Assembly (NCBI GenBank): GCA_004335635.1
Contig: QAXH01003632.1
Location: 1-29,690, forward strand
DNA from: Chloromonas sp. AAM2
Lineage: Eukaryota; Chlorophyta; Chlorophyceae; Chlamydomonadales; Chlamydomonadaceae
Length of the DNA: 29,690 nt
Direction: 5' to 3'
The notes beneath the pieces are model-generated. The model was not told where the DNA came from. It saw only the letters and a program-made list of their open reading frames with translations, and did no database searches. Both the position numbers and the translations under genes were made by a program. How positions within the stretch are numbered: position 1 is the stretch's first letter; each line of letters begins with the position of its first letter. Below, in pieces: positions 12,097-23,168 of the stretch.

Positions 12097-12913
12097 GGGC
12101 ACGTGAAATCAGCAGCATTGTCTTCGCATGTACTTGCACTGGATGCTGCAAAAGCTGGCATGTGGCCACAAAGTCCAGGTTGGTGTGCAGAGCAGTAGAG
12201 GTGAGTAGGGTTGTACAGGTGAGTAGGGTTGATGTTAAGGAAAGGACCTACTTGTACAGCTTGAAGCCTGCCAGGCCTGCTGCAGCGGCAGTGGCAGCAC
12301 TGGCACCTGCATGGCAGTGCAGGCTTTCGGAAAGTCAGTGAGCTGGCACGAGTTTGTCAGATTTACAGTCTTGGTCAGGTCTTGGCCATGATCTGCTGGC
12401 TTTAACGATGAAAAATAGAGCATCCAGACTGTGCCCTGCTGTCTGATCTGAGAAGCATCTGCCACCCCCTTAGGGTGGTGGGAGCCTTGAAGTTCGTATG
12501 CACCAGAACCCTGTTGACCATGTGTAGCTCACCAATGATGACTGCCGTCCGCATCCTCGCGTGCCGGCGTTGACGTTTGAGTACGTTGTTGAGTTACCTC
12601 AAAGCGGGAAAATGAGTTCGCTCACAAGGCTTCGGATGAAGTCGTGAAGGGAATAACAACGCTCATTGATTGCATCTGCACACTGTGATCATCTGATCAG
12701 GCAAGGGGCGGATGGCAAGGTGACCTGTCCCAATCCCAACCTCCAGAAACGTTACTTTTCAAAAGTGAACTGGCTCCTCTTTTCGCCTCCAGCTCCTCAA
12801 GCCCAATCCTATGATAGCTGAGAAGCTGCTGGAACAGGTTTGCAATGGTTTGTTCAGTATGTGCAAACTGTGCACAGCTGTGCTGGAGATGAGCCATCCT
12901 GGCGCAGCAGACC
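12097..12913. promoter_or_regulatory. Shared upstream region of USP and GT49 genes (head-to-head)
   Basis: These 817 bp separate the divergent start codons of USP (12096, minus) and the GT49 gene (12914, plus). It must hold both 5' UTRs and the promoter elements. A near-direct repeat AGGTGAGTAGGGTTG occurs at about 12199 and 12217. On the GT49 side an upstream ATG at 12811 opens a 64-codon frame that overlaps the true start out of frame, a possible upstream ORF if the transcript begins before it. No TATA box was recognised. Confidence 0.5.
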
Positions 12914-15900
12914 ATGTCAAGCAAACGCGCCTGCCGCCTTACTTGGCTGATACTGGCCCTATGTGTTGTCACCCACTCCTGGAGGGGTGTGGCAGCCGAC
13001 AGTGACTATTCAGGTGGCAAGGCAGAGCAGCTGCTTGCATGCCTTCCCAGCGACTGCCTGAGCAAGCGGACAGTCTGGGACCACATGCTGCAGCACATAC
13101 CTCCATGCATCGTCGGCAAACGCATCTGGTGGTCCCAGCACGCACCCCGCCTGCCAGTCACCTTGGTGACTCAGCTGTCCTCCAACCGCCTGCCTGCTTT
13201 ACAAGCTCAATGTCAGTCATGGGCCGGGCCTTTGGCCGCAGCTGTTTTCGTCCCCCTCTTCAACCCCGGGCCTGTGGGCGGCAAGGAACTCTCCATACAG
13301 TGCAAGCAGCGGTTACAAGTTGCAATGGCAGCCGTTCAGGAGCTCATGAACTGGGCGGAAGGCATGACAGCACAGACAAAGGAAAATGCGTTACAGCTCG
13401 CACAGGGTCAGAGCAGGGCTGCCTTTCTCAAGGACATGCCACAGAACTACACCACCAACAGCAGGCCGCGTGTTTCATGCCAGCTGCGTATCATACTCCT
13501 GTATGAGGTGTATGCACAGGTAAGAGCCGATGCCGTATGTGAGCAAATCAAGGCACAACCCTATATGGTGTGATGTGATTCAGACATGAATAGCTTGCAC
13601 AAATGGTGACAGGCGCAAGGCGGGTAAGACGCAGGTGGCGCTGGACTCTGTGATGGCCTACAGCGCTACAGGCAGGACGCGTACCCTTGGAGGACAGCGC
13701 TGCGATCAGGACAGAGGCGTTGACAACAGTCTTGGTGGCAGTGTCAAAACAGTCACTGGTGTCATTTCACGCGCACAACAACATGACACTCAGCCACTTT
13801 CAAGGCTCGCGGTATCACAGACACAATGCTGACGATACGTGTGGTTATGTGGGCCATGCTTCATGCCAGCAGGAGAAGGCCACTGCGCTCTACCCCGTCA
13901 ACTCCCTGCGCAACTACGCCCGTCTGCTGGCGGACACGCCCCTCATAGCCAACATAGACGTGGACATGCTGCCCAGCTTCAGCCTGTCAGCAGCCCTGAT
14001 CAGGTAGGCTGCTTCATTTCCCTTAGTTGTTAGTTGAAGAACATACATCTACCAGAACATACATTAGTACATGCATCAGTTCATACATGAATGCAACACT
14101 CTGTCCTCCGCAACAGTGTCCAATGCACGAGTGCAGAAAAGCTTTCATGTTCACATTGTGGCAAGGTTAGGCTGGCTGCATGCATCAATGCCTACCTTCT
14201 AATGCATCCATTTTCTATGGCTTATTGTATTTCATTTGCTTTGCTTTCCTATGCTTCATTTCGTTTCCAATCATTCTATCCCTTTGCTCAGGGGCTGGAT
14301 GCCAGGCAGCGCAGCAGCACAAGGGGCGCCCGCAGGCGGGTCGGCCGGGGAGCTGCTGGCGCACATCCAGCGGGAAAAGGCGGTGTTCGTGCTGCCCGCA
14401 TTTGAGACGATGTGTGGCGGGCCCGTGCTGGCGGACCAGGTACGTGCTCAATGCTCAGGGCTGAAAGAAATACATACATATGTTTAGTGCAGTGGAGCCA
14501 GCCTACCCTTGCCACAATGCCAAAGTGCTAGCTCTTTGGTTGGCATCGATACATGCATGCTGTTGCTCTGGCGGCCTTGCCCGGGTCCAGTCCCTGCGCA
14601 GTCCTTCCCTCAACACCAAAAAGTGCACAACCAAAGTACACCAGCAGTTGAAGAAGCAAGCAAGAAAGAAAAAAGCCTGGTGCTCTTCCTCCGTTGTTTT
14701 CCCAAGCATTCCGCCTCAAGCACACTAATTACCAGCATTAGTTGAAGGCAGCCATGTGGAATGACATCACCATCAATTGATGCCTGTTCTCCACCCGCAG
14801 GTGTCTGCCTACACAAAGCCCCAGCTGGAGACACTCATGGCAGAAAACTGCACCATCATATTCAGATACCAGGTGAGGCATGGCACTGATTTACAAGGTT
14901 GATAGAGCACTATTTGTTAGCCTGCAGGCCTGTCCGTGCCCAGGCACTCGCTGCTGATGTGCCAGCAGACGCTCATACAGCGTTTGAAGGTCAGCTGCCT
15001 TCTGCGGCAGGGCCTGATCTGGAAGGACGCTAGTTAATGGTGCCATGCCAGGCAGCTGTTGCCGTGCACAACAGCTTTGTGTGGTGCAATGCGTGTAGTG
15101 GCTCATGACGAGCAACGCTGGCATTGGTCAGCAGCGCCTTGGGCGATGCTCAAACGTGCTGGCTCACTTGCACAGTACAGCTAATTAATACTGTTTTAGT
15201 TAAAGTATATAGGTGAAGGTTGCAACCTGCAAGCGCTGACAATGATGGGCCTCTATGTGGCTGTTAACAGGTCCCTGTGCAGGTGGAGCAGCACTAATAC
15301 ATTCACTTGTGATGTTGAATTGCTTGTTCTCAGCATTGGCCAATGTATGTTGCTGTACTGCTTGTGCGCCCTGTGCAGGTAGCGCCCCAATGCCACAACG
15401 CCACCGACTTCCCGCGCTGGTTCTCCCTGCCCTCAGAGCCGGCAGAGGGCCTGTCCTCCTACCCCGTCACCTATGAGGTAGGGCTGGCCTTGGGTTGGTA
15501 CAGCACTGTACTGCCACAGCAGATGCATGCCAGATGGCTCCCCAAAGTACGTTACCTTTCCAGCGCCTGGTGTCACAGCCAGCAGAGCTGCCCTACACTC
15601 CACAGGCACTCATTGCTTGACGCCTGAAAGCTGTCTTGATGCGGATCAAGCCGGACGTGGCTGCGCAGCAGCGACAGTCTTGGCAGAAAGCCGATCCTTT
15701 GTCGGGATTTGCAAGTTTTTGGTTTCTAGCAAAACCCCGGCTCAATGCGTAGTATGATGCGCTTCGCTGTGTGTGCAGGACTCCTTTGAGCCGTGGTTCA
15801 TTGGCGCCAGGGACCAGACAGAGTGGTTTGACGTGCGGTACCGCGGGTACGGGAAGAACAAGATCCAGCAGGTTTGGGGGGGGCGTGTGTAGGCCAGTTT

Positions 15901-17361
15901 GCCAGACTTGAGTTGGGCAAAGCCCAGTCCTGGCTGTCAACACACAATGGCCTGGACCTTGGGTTTGGAATCGCACATCACAAACAGCGACTGTATTCCT
16001 GGGAACTGGCATGGGAATGCAACATGCCGAATGGTCATGTCCCCCACAGGCCGATGTGTTTTGCTTTGTACTGCTTCTGGCTGTCAGCATTCTGCTCTAT
16101 GTGTCAAAAGCAGGCCCAGGAGCAATGGTTGAAGCTCTGTCAGGAGTTTGTGGCTTGTGCTGGTCTGGCTGAAGTGCTGTGTCTCTGCACAGAGACGGCT
16201 GACTTATTGATCAGCTTTGACTGCACCTTGTGTTGTTGTGTTGCAGGTTGCTCACCAGGCGCACCGAGCTGCAAAGTTCTTTGTGCATCCAACCGGGTTC
16301 ATCGTCCACCGGCCTCACGACCAGTCAGAAGCAAGGAAGACGTTCCTTAGAGTCAAGTTCAAGAGCAGGAAGAATGCTGACTTGTTACAGGCAAGTGATG
16401 CAGGCATGGCAAAGTTCATGCCTGTGATAAACCTTACTGTTTGTGATAATGGTTCTCTAGAACGTTATAAATGTTACGAAAAAACCTCAAGCACAGCGGT
16501 TTCCCCGCTTCAGTACAACACAAAGCGCCAAATGCATCCGCCTCTGCTTTCCGCTTCCGGTGACCCCGCGGTGAACCAACCACTCTCACAGAGACGCGCC
16601 TAGGAGAAGGACAGCCAAGCTGCCAGCAACACTGGACGTCACTGCATTGCAAATTCTGATGCCTGTACAACATTAAGTCGCGTCAAGGGATAGGATGGCA
16701 CAGCTGCCAGCACTTTACTGCATTGACAAATCTGGTGCCTTTCGCATTCAGCATGCGCAACCTCCTTGCTCTGCTTTGTTAAGGATTGCGCTGCTTGGAT
16801 TTGCCACCTGGCACCCAGCCTAAGTCATGGGGCAGACAACTGCTCACATCAGCACGCCTAGGGACAGCAGGCTACTGTTGGCATGAGTGCATCAATGAAT
16901 CCTGGCTTTGTGATGGCAGCTTCCAAGTTATTTGCAACAACTACTGGTTGCATGTGCTGTGCAGGACTCGCTATATCAGCATGTAGAAGACATGTGGGAG
17001 CGACACGCACAGGAGATCAAGGCTGGGCAGTTCCAGGTACGCTGTCCAACAGCACCCAAGCTGACTATTTGGCATGGAATCTCCCTGTTAGTTGCTGACC
17101 CGATAAGCCCTGAGAACTACACCCTGTCTCTCAGGCCATGGCTTGTTGTGTGGCACCTACAGTCTGCAGCCTCACTCCTTGGTCAATGAGTGCATACTCC
17201 AGCTTCGGTGACAGTTTGAGCAGCGCCTGTGGCAACGACATTGTGGATGATCTCATTGGTTGTGATGCGCCTTGTGGTGCCTGCAGGCACTGATTGATGA
17301 TACCCTGGCGTCATGCCTACAGAAGTTACCATGGTGGAAAGACTTGTACCCAAAAGCATGA
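12914..17361 (+). CDS. GT49 family glycosyltransferase (LARGE/B4GAT1-like), 9 exons, 479 aa
   Basis: Exons: 12914-13519, 13873-14003, 14292-14439, 14801-14872, 15379-15477, 15779-15871, 16247-16390, 16965-17036, 17287-17361. Phases match throughout. The start is the first ATG after an in-frame TGA. Residues 9-20 (LTWLILALCVVT) form a signal peptide or type II anchor, with a plausible cleavage site after the Ala-Ala at 27-28, so the enzyme should act in the ER/Golgi lumen. GT49 hallmarks in order are YPVNSLRN (209-216), the DVD metal/nucleotide-sugar motif (231-233), VLPAFE (279-284), FEPWFIGARDQTEWFD (355-370), YRGYGKNKI (373-381) and HPTGFIVHRPH (397-407). Animal relatives add glucuronic acid or xylose to matriglycan; the algal acceptor is unknown. 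The intron after 16390 uses a GC donor. The N-terminal 200 residues are encoded by one large exon. Confidence 0.93.
16618..16740. repeat. Imperfect direct repeat in GT49 intron 7
   Basis: A unit beginning AGCTGCCAGCA and ending near GATGCCT at 16618-16664 recurs in shortened form at 16702-16740 (AGCTGCCAGCAC...ACTGCATTGACAAATCTGGTGCCT). The spacing is 84 bp. It lies in the 574 bp intron that begins with the GC donor. Confidence 0.5.
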
Positions 17362-17522
17362 ATCACAATACGGCTACTACCTTTGTTAGCAGGCAATCAG
17401 GAAGTGGTTGCCTTGGCATGCCTCAGCTGAAGCGCAGTGGCCTGTGAAACACCCTTCAGCCAACGGTGCCAAAGCAAGTTATCCAACCTTCACACTGGCG
17501 AGGCATGGGGCATGCAGTGGTA

Positions 17523-17562
<40 letters not shown>
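17523..17562. repeat. (ATG)13 microsatellite downstream of the GT49 stop
   Basis: Forty bases of uninterrupted ATG/GAT repeat lie 160 bp after the GT49 stop codon, probably in its 3' UTR. A smaller GATGATGATG tract follows near 17593. One frame reads as poly-Asp and another as poly-Met; neither is supported as a gene. Confidence 0.9.
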
Positions 17563-17563
<1 letters not shown>

Positions 17564-18955
17564 GAACTGGTGGTGGTGCAGGATACCATTATTGATGATG
17601 ATGACAGCGGTAGTGGAGGGTGCTGGCCCAAGCACTGCGCCTGAGAACGTCAGACGTGGCAGAAGCTAGGGGGAAACAGGGTGTTTTGTGGCAGGGAGAG
17701 AAGCAACGCATGGATGCAGCTTACTGGAAGGAGAAGCAGGCTCCTGCTGCATGAGACCATGGACGGGATGGACGGCACGTGCTAACATGGCATCTCAGTT
17801 CTTGCACTGTTACTCTTTTGTCAACTGTGTCTGGCAGTGTTTCTATCGGGTGCAGTGGCTACAGAAGCATTGCAGGAGTGGTTGATTTGCACAGATCACA
17901 GTCGCAAAAGATAGCTTCCGCCCAATGCGATGGACTTCCACCGAGTGATCCATCAGCTGAGAGTCCTGTCATACGCGAAGTTGCAAGTCCTTACTGGACT
18001 TTGTCTGCCTGTTTGGTCAAGTCTGTTGAAGGCACACAGCCCCTGCTAAGCCGGTTGCTCATTGGTAAATGCAATAGATAACATGGACGTCTCAGCTTTT
18101 GTTCACGTTTATTACCTTGGTACAACTCGCACGGCTGTGTCGATATAGGGTCACGGATTTGACAGGTCACAAGCGTTACTCTCACTCTGACGTCACTAGT
18201 GTGCGTCTTCTAGTGTGGCGCCACCTTCAAATACCTCGGACCTCAACCTTGATGCCCTCACCGTGACCTGCCCTGACGGCCAATGAGATCTGATACGGGT
18301 TCTTTGAAGGTTTCTGTGTTTCTAGCTGTTGACACGAGATTTTGAAGGCGAGCTGATTTTTGAGGCCATGTTTGAGTGAAAGGGCTCAACAACACTTTGG
18401 CTGCTTTTCTCATCACAACGTTTCTGCTGTGGGTTTGCACCCTCTGCAAACTGGTCATGCACGTTGGATTCCGTAACTGGATTTCACAACATGCAGGCAG
18501 CACAATCTGCTATGTGCCATGCATTTCATGCGCAGAGGCGGAACTGCCATGCGTGAGTTGTCATCAACCTTAGTGCGGAACCTTAGCCTCTCACGGACAT
18601 GGCCATGCGGGATACAGTAGCGAACTTGTTCACAGCTCTGCCCTCTCAGTGCTGAAGCAGCATTTGCTTGAACAGACTGACAGCTACTGTAACGCACCAC
18701 TGGGTTGTGTACTCGTGGCTCAAACATGGGTGTTGACCAGACTGTTGACTTGCCAACCGCTGGGACAAGATGGGTGAGTTTGACAGCCCAGGCTCTCAAA
18801 GAGCTCCAGCCATGGATATATTGCATTACCGTACTGCTCCAAACATTGGCCTCGAATCAGTTTGCGAAAGCCCAAAACCGGCAAATGCGATCAAACATCA
18901 AGTCCACGTCTGGTACTGATGAGTCAACTAGCCTGGCCTGTCTTGAAGCATGTGT

Positions 18956-19018
18956 CTGGACTGCGTTGACCGCACTCTGGACCGTGCTGACCGCGCTCTG
19001 GACTGCATGAGCCGTACA
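18956..19018. repeat. Three tandem copies of a 21 bp unit
   Basis: The unit CTGGACTGCGTTGACCGCAC plus T is repeated three times (18956, 18977, 18998) with several substitutions, the third copy being the most divergent. It is in the non-coding GT49/PAG1 spacer. Confidence 0.75.
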
Positions 19019-19413
19019 CTTGCTGGAACACCATAAGGATGTCAGAACCTGATGTTATCATGAGTAAACATCAGCAAGCCGGGCAGAGCATGCTGAGCTT
19101 TACAATTACGGTCTCACTCGGACAATGTTGCCCATCCTTGATTGCTACCTTCGGCTGCCTTAATTTCTGACTGTTGGCCTTCAACTTCGCCTCACGCTTT
19201 GACTAGTTTGCTCAAGAGAGTGAAGCAGCTGGAACACTTGGTGGCGACCTACATTACCGACTTCTGAGGTACCGGTCAGACGGGTCACACACCCATTTTG
19301 TCTTTTGACACTGTAGTTCCTGTCTAGTCCTGGTTTGGTGTCCCAGAAGTGGCAATGCGCTGTCTACCACAACACGCGATGGTTACCCCGCGATTCACCC
19401 TGTATGTGATTGA

Positions 19414-19439
19414 GACACACACACACACACGAGTGTGTG
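19414..19439. repeat. (AC)n tract with short foldback
   Basis: An AC dinucleotide run at 19414-19430 is followed by GA and then GTGTGTG (433-439 of the same block). CACACAC and GTGTGTG can therefore pair as a tight hairpin. It lies about 200 bp downstream of the PAG1 stop, likely within its 3' UTR. Confidence 0.7.
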
Positions 19440-19632
19440 CTGAGACACCCCGGTTTCAATGCCAGTCCCAGGAATTGTCCCAGAACTGGCAAACTTCTTT
19501 TTTTAGTCTTGTTAGACCAACAGGCTGTGAATGCAAGGGAACACATCAATAGCGGCCTGGTCAGACGCCTAGAATCCGCAAAAGGCTACACCATGACAGG
19601 TTCGGACATGTACAAGTGTATGTAATGGTTAT

Positions 19633-22308
19633 CTAATCCATGTCCGAGTCCTCTGCTGCTGCCTTGGCAAGGCGCTGTGCCTCCTCTAGGAGTGCAGCGG
19701 GCACGCGCTGGTGCATGCGGTTGCTTTCCTCGCACACCCAGCTGATCTCTATTTCAAAGGGCTTGCCGTCCTCATCACGAACCTGCAGAAAATGAGAAGA
19801 AACAGATCAGGGCTGACCTTACAGAATTGAGTAGTGCCTAACTGACAAGCTGTATGGATGCCAAGCGCCAAGCCGTCAGCACTCTGAACTCATTCTGGCC
19901 TCACATTTCCAACACATGCTTGTGCACAAGTTCATGTGATGCCAGAGTTCCATGCACGTTGCTAGCCTGCTTGATTCCGGCTGCGCATGCCCCATGTGGA
20001 CAAGCATGTCGTACCTTGTGCAGAATCTTTGCTACCTCCATGACTGCCTCACGGGCTGTGAGCTCGCTCAGCTTGAGCTTCTCAATCTCATTGCGTGCCG
20101 CCTGCACAACACCCATCATCTCAAGTGGCAGGTGAGGATGCTATGGCTCATCACAACTGTGCAGAGCAGTAGATGTGGACAACTGCGTGGGCTTCACCCG
20201 GTGATGCATACAACCGAAGCAGCCTACTGATACCGCACAGAGCAGTCCCTGTGGACAATCGCCTGAGCCGATCTGTGTGGTTTGTGCAGCTGATGCATCA
20301 AGCAGAACTAGCCATGACAAATCTTCACATTGTCGCCTGTGCTGTTTATCCCCAGCCTTCCCATGTACCTGTCTCCCCTTGCCCGCCGCTGTGCCAAAGT
20401 AGCGCACACAGGCGCCGGATGGTTCAATGCCGTAGAGCTGCGGCCCGGACTGGTCAAACGCGGCTAGCAGGATGGTGCTTCCAAACGGCCTGCAAAATGA
20501 GGCATCCTTGTTTACAGGCATCTGCGCCATAGCCACCAAGCTGAAGGCACAGCTGCATGCCTGGTCAGACATGAGAGCAGGGAACAAGGTTTGGAAGGCG
20601 CCACAGAGTGCAGCAGAGGCTCTCCACTGCGTTGAAACCTAAGGAAGCTTGCCCGTCTGACGCTCGTTAAGTGCACATTCTAATCACAATGCTTGGACTT
20701 CAGAACAGCCATTGCAAACAATCACATTCATTGAGAACCCATCCGTGATGCCGGTCAATGAGACACAACCTAGCCAGCGCGGGCTGTAGCAGTCAAGCCG
20801 CAACAGAAGGCACACTGCCCAAGACTGTGTGCCTTTGCACCAGCTACGCAACGTGAACATTTGAGCAACACTCGCAGCAAGTGTCCGTTGCCATCACACA
20901 TCAGGTTTGTTAGAACAAACCACCTACACACCTGACAGACCAGTAGAGGTTGTACAAGTGCACATAGCTCGCCACTCGCTCCGCCAGCACGTGACCAGGA
21001 ATGTGGTCCCCATAAAAGCTGCAGGCACACATGCAGCATGGCGATGAAGGAAACCAAACAGCAAGTGTGCATGGTATTGCATCTCACTTGAAATCGCGCT
21101 CGCAAACATATGAGTTTAGTAACTGCGGCTTTGCTTGCCTCCTGCATTGAAAGCGGATGGCTTGGCGGATGGAGAATAGCTAGACCATGACCATAGTTAC
21201 ATAGCTTGGTTGGCATGAACGAATACCGTGTAACGCCAGCTATGCTTTTATTGACCTGCAGCATGTGGCCGCAGATTGGTCTCTGTGTCAGTACCTTTTG
21301 TAGTTTGAGCACTCTTGAGTGGCACGGTTGACGAGCATGCGTCCGTCCGGTGCCAGCCCTGTTGAAGCCTGCAGCCAAAAGCATGCAAATCTCGCAATCA
21401 GAAGCACAGCTCAAGCCTGCACCCACAAGTGACCAGATCTACTGTCTAATCCTCACCGACGCCTGCAGCTTGAGCCTACATTCATTTGTGATGAGATCCG
21501 ATGTGCTTATTTGGCCAGAGACGCACATCAGCTACGTACTATCACAAGCTGTGGGCAACAAGCTTCACGCTTCATTTATCTCCGGATCTGCCAAAATCAG
21601 CTGCAGTTGCAATGAAGCAAGTCAACCGCTGGCGCTTGCAACACCCACTTAGCATGAAGCAGAGAACACCCCCAACCTCCCTTGCTGACGTGCACTGTAA
21701 CCGGGTACTGCATGCTTGGAGCTGCTGTGGTTGATCAGCTGCTGGCATGGGCTGATTGGTAAGGCATGCACGGCACCATAAGGCTGCATGTGCGAACTCA
21801 CTATGCCTGCGTGCTTGTCCACATTGTAAACACGTCTGTTGGAGCCCTCCACAAGAAGCTTTGAGATGATAGGCTTTTCAAGGCCCTGTCAGGAAAAGGC
21901 ATGGCAACCAGGGTTTGCAGCACATCTCAAACTTGGGCAGGACAGGACAAGCATGAACACCACTGTCTGCTATGGCTTACCATGACCACTCCATCCTTGA
22001 CCTTGAGCCCCACAAGGGTGCTGCAATGGCAACAGAACATCAGCATGGTCATTTGATCATTGCACTGTCGCTGAACCAGGGCCGATTGAGCTCTCCTTAC
22101 GCACCTGCTGTTATCGACTGCTTTCTGAGCGTACTCTGTCTGGAAGATTTTGCCGTCGGGCGAGTAGGTTGTGACTGAGAGGTCATACTGCAAGGTGCAA
22201 ACCCCGGCAAGGGTTTTGGTTGTGGTGCATACTCATGATGCGCCATCGTTCGTATGTTCTTTATAAGTGACAGGTCACGGGCCTCACCCCTGTTCCAATG
22301 CCAGACAT
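19633..22308 (-). CDS. PAG1: 20S proteasome subunit alpha-7 (PAG1/PSMA3 type), 9 exons, 248 aa
   Basis: A structural subunit of the outer alpha ring of the 20S proteasome; it gates the chamber and has no catalytic Thr. Exons in coding order: 22308-22288, 22187-22105, 22020-21981, 21885-21802, 21368-21295, 21018-20932, 20489-20369, 20101-20015, 19782-19633. All introns are GT-AG, phases match and the total is 747 nt, so the 248 aa length is close to the plant protein (about 249). The first exon codes only MSGIGTG and is followed by YDLSVTTYSPDGKIFQTEYA, the alpha-subunit N-terminal signature. Next come VDNSSTLVGLKVKDGVVMG, GSNRRVYNVDKHAGI, the RVASYVHLYNLYWSVRPFG core and LYGIEPSG. The alpha-7-specific C-terminus has the helix EIEKLKLSELTAREAV and an acidic end EDSDMD. 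The subunit identity (alpha-7, not another alpha) rests on that tail and on VDNSS. Confidence 0.97.
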
Positions 22309-23168
22309 CCTGAAAGCGGAGGTGTGGACAAAGCTTGCGCTAGATCAGTATGTATACAGTGGGACCCCAGATCACCAGCTCGCTGGCCAGAGCGTTGTCG
22401 TATTGTGTAGCAGTTCAGTTGACATATCAGCAGACATGGATCGCGGTGGGATGGGCGCGATTTGCCAGGCATTAGATGAGGCATCATAACGGGTATGCAC
22501 TTTTCTCCATGAGGGTTTCTTGCCGCACCAGGACACGTTGCGTTTCACTCGCAAACGTCCACAAGCTTGAAACATAAGCGTTGACGGCTTGGCAGGCCTT
22601 GTTGTCAGGTCATCATACAAGCTGTTGGAAAGCCAAGCTGTTGGGTTGATGTCTCGTGATGCAACTGCTCTTGCAGCCTCCTCAAAAGCAACACAAGTGC
22701 ATGCAAGTGCGTTTGTTCGCCCACTCACAACGTACACAAGCTTGGATCAGCAAAGTTGAGTCAGGTTGAGTTTCAAATGCCACTGGACTGATGATCACAA
22801 TCTTGACACTGTCTATTAAAAGAATCAAATGATAGGCATGGCTGCACCGTAGGCTGTGTCAGGGCGGCACCAGCCACCAATGCTGCACTTTCCGCTCTGG
22901 GTCCTGATAGTATTTGACATTGCCAACCCCAAAGGGTCGATAACCATTAACATGGACCAAGTGCGCCACATGAGGACATCGCGTAGGATCGAGCATTGCC
23001 TGCAGCCAACAATGCAGCTCATTTCAGCCAAGCGCCTTTTGTGTTCATGTCAGCACAACAGGCTGAGCAAATAGCAATGTCATGAGCACAAACTGGCACA
23101 GCAGGTTACAGCAGTGGCATGCGTCCTACACTAGGCTAAGCACAAAATAGCTGTGACTCCTGGAGACT
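22309..23168. other. Spacer: PAG1 upstream region and GT92 3' UTR
   Basis: These 860 bp separate the GT92 stop from the PAG1 start; both genes are on the minus strand. The right end contains the GT92 polyadenylation signal. The left part should contain the PAG1 promoter and 5' UTR. No TATA box or coding exon was recognised. Confidence 0.5.
23106..23110 (-). terminator. Candidate polyadenylation signal TGTAA for the GT92 gene
   Basis: TGTAA on the minus strand lies 59 bp past the GT92 stop codon. UGUAA is the usual polyadenylation signal in chlorophyte algae and takes the place of AAUAAA. Other genes in the window have their nearest TGTAA roughly 475 bp or more beyond the stop, so this is the best-placed example. 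Confidence 0.5.

Larger units (their letters stand above)
17362..19632. other. Convergent spacer between GT49 and PAG1 3' ends
   Basis: This 2.27 kb tail-to-tail stretch should contain both 3' UTRs. TGTAA candidates are at 18688-18692 on the plus strand and 19100-19104 on the minus strand. Apart from the simple repeats listed separately, no conserved coding exon was recognised in any frame. Confidence 0.5.

Noticed and set aside
12235..12465. Possible extra USP 5' exon (frame beginning ADASQIRQQ)
   Set aside because: USP already has an ATG at 12096 preceded by an in-frame stop, giving an N-terminus of the expected length; this frame has no ATG and no matching splice phase.
12811..13005. 64-codon plus-strand frame opening upstream of GT49
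   Set aside because: It is out of frame with the GT49 start and resembles nothing; at most it is an upstream ORF.
17408..17644. Plus-strand frame with a run of about 12 Asp residues
   Set aside because: It is the translation of the ATG microsatellite, lies just after the GT49 stop, and has no conserved sequence on either side.
18705..19010. 101-codon plus-strand frame ending in repeated TALTALW
   Set aside because: The ending is produced by the 21 bp tandem repeat; the remainder shows no protein-family signature.
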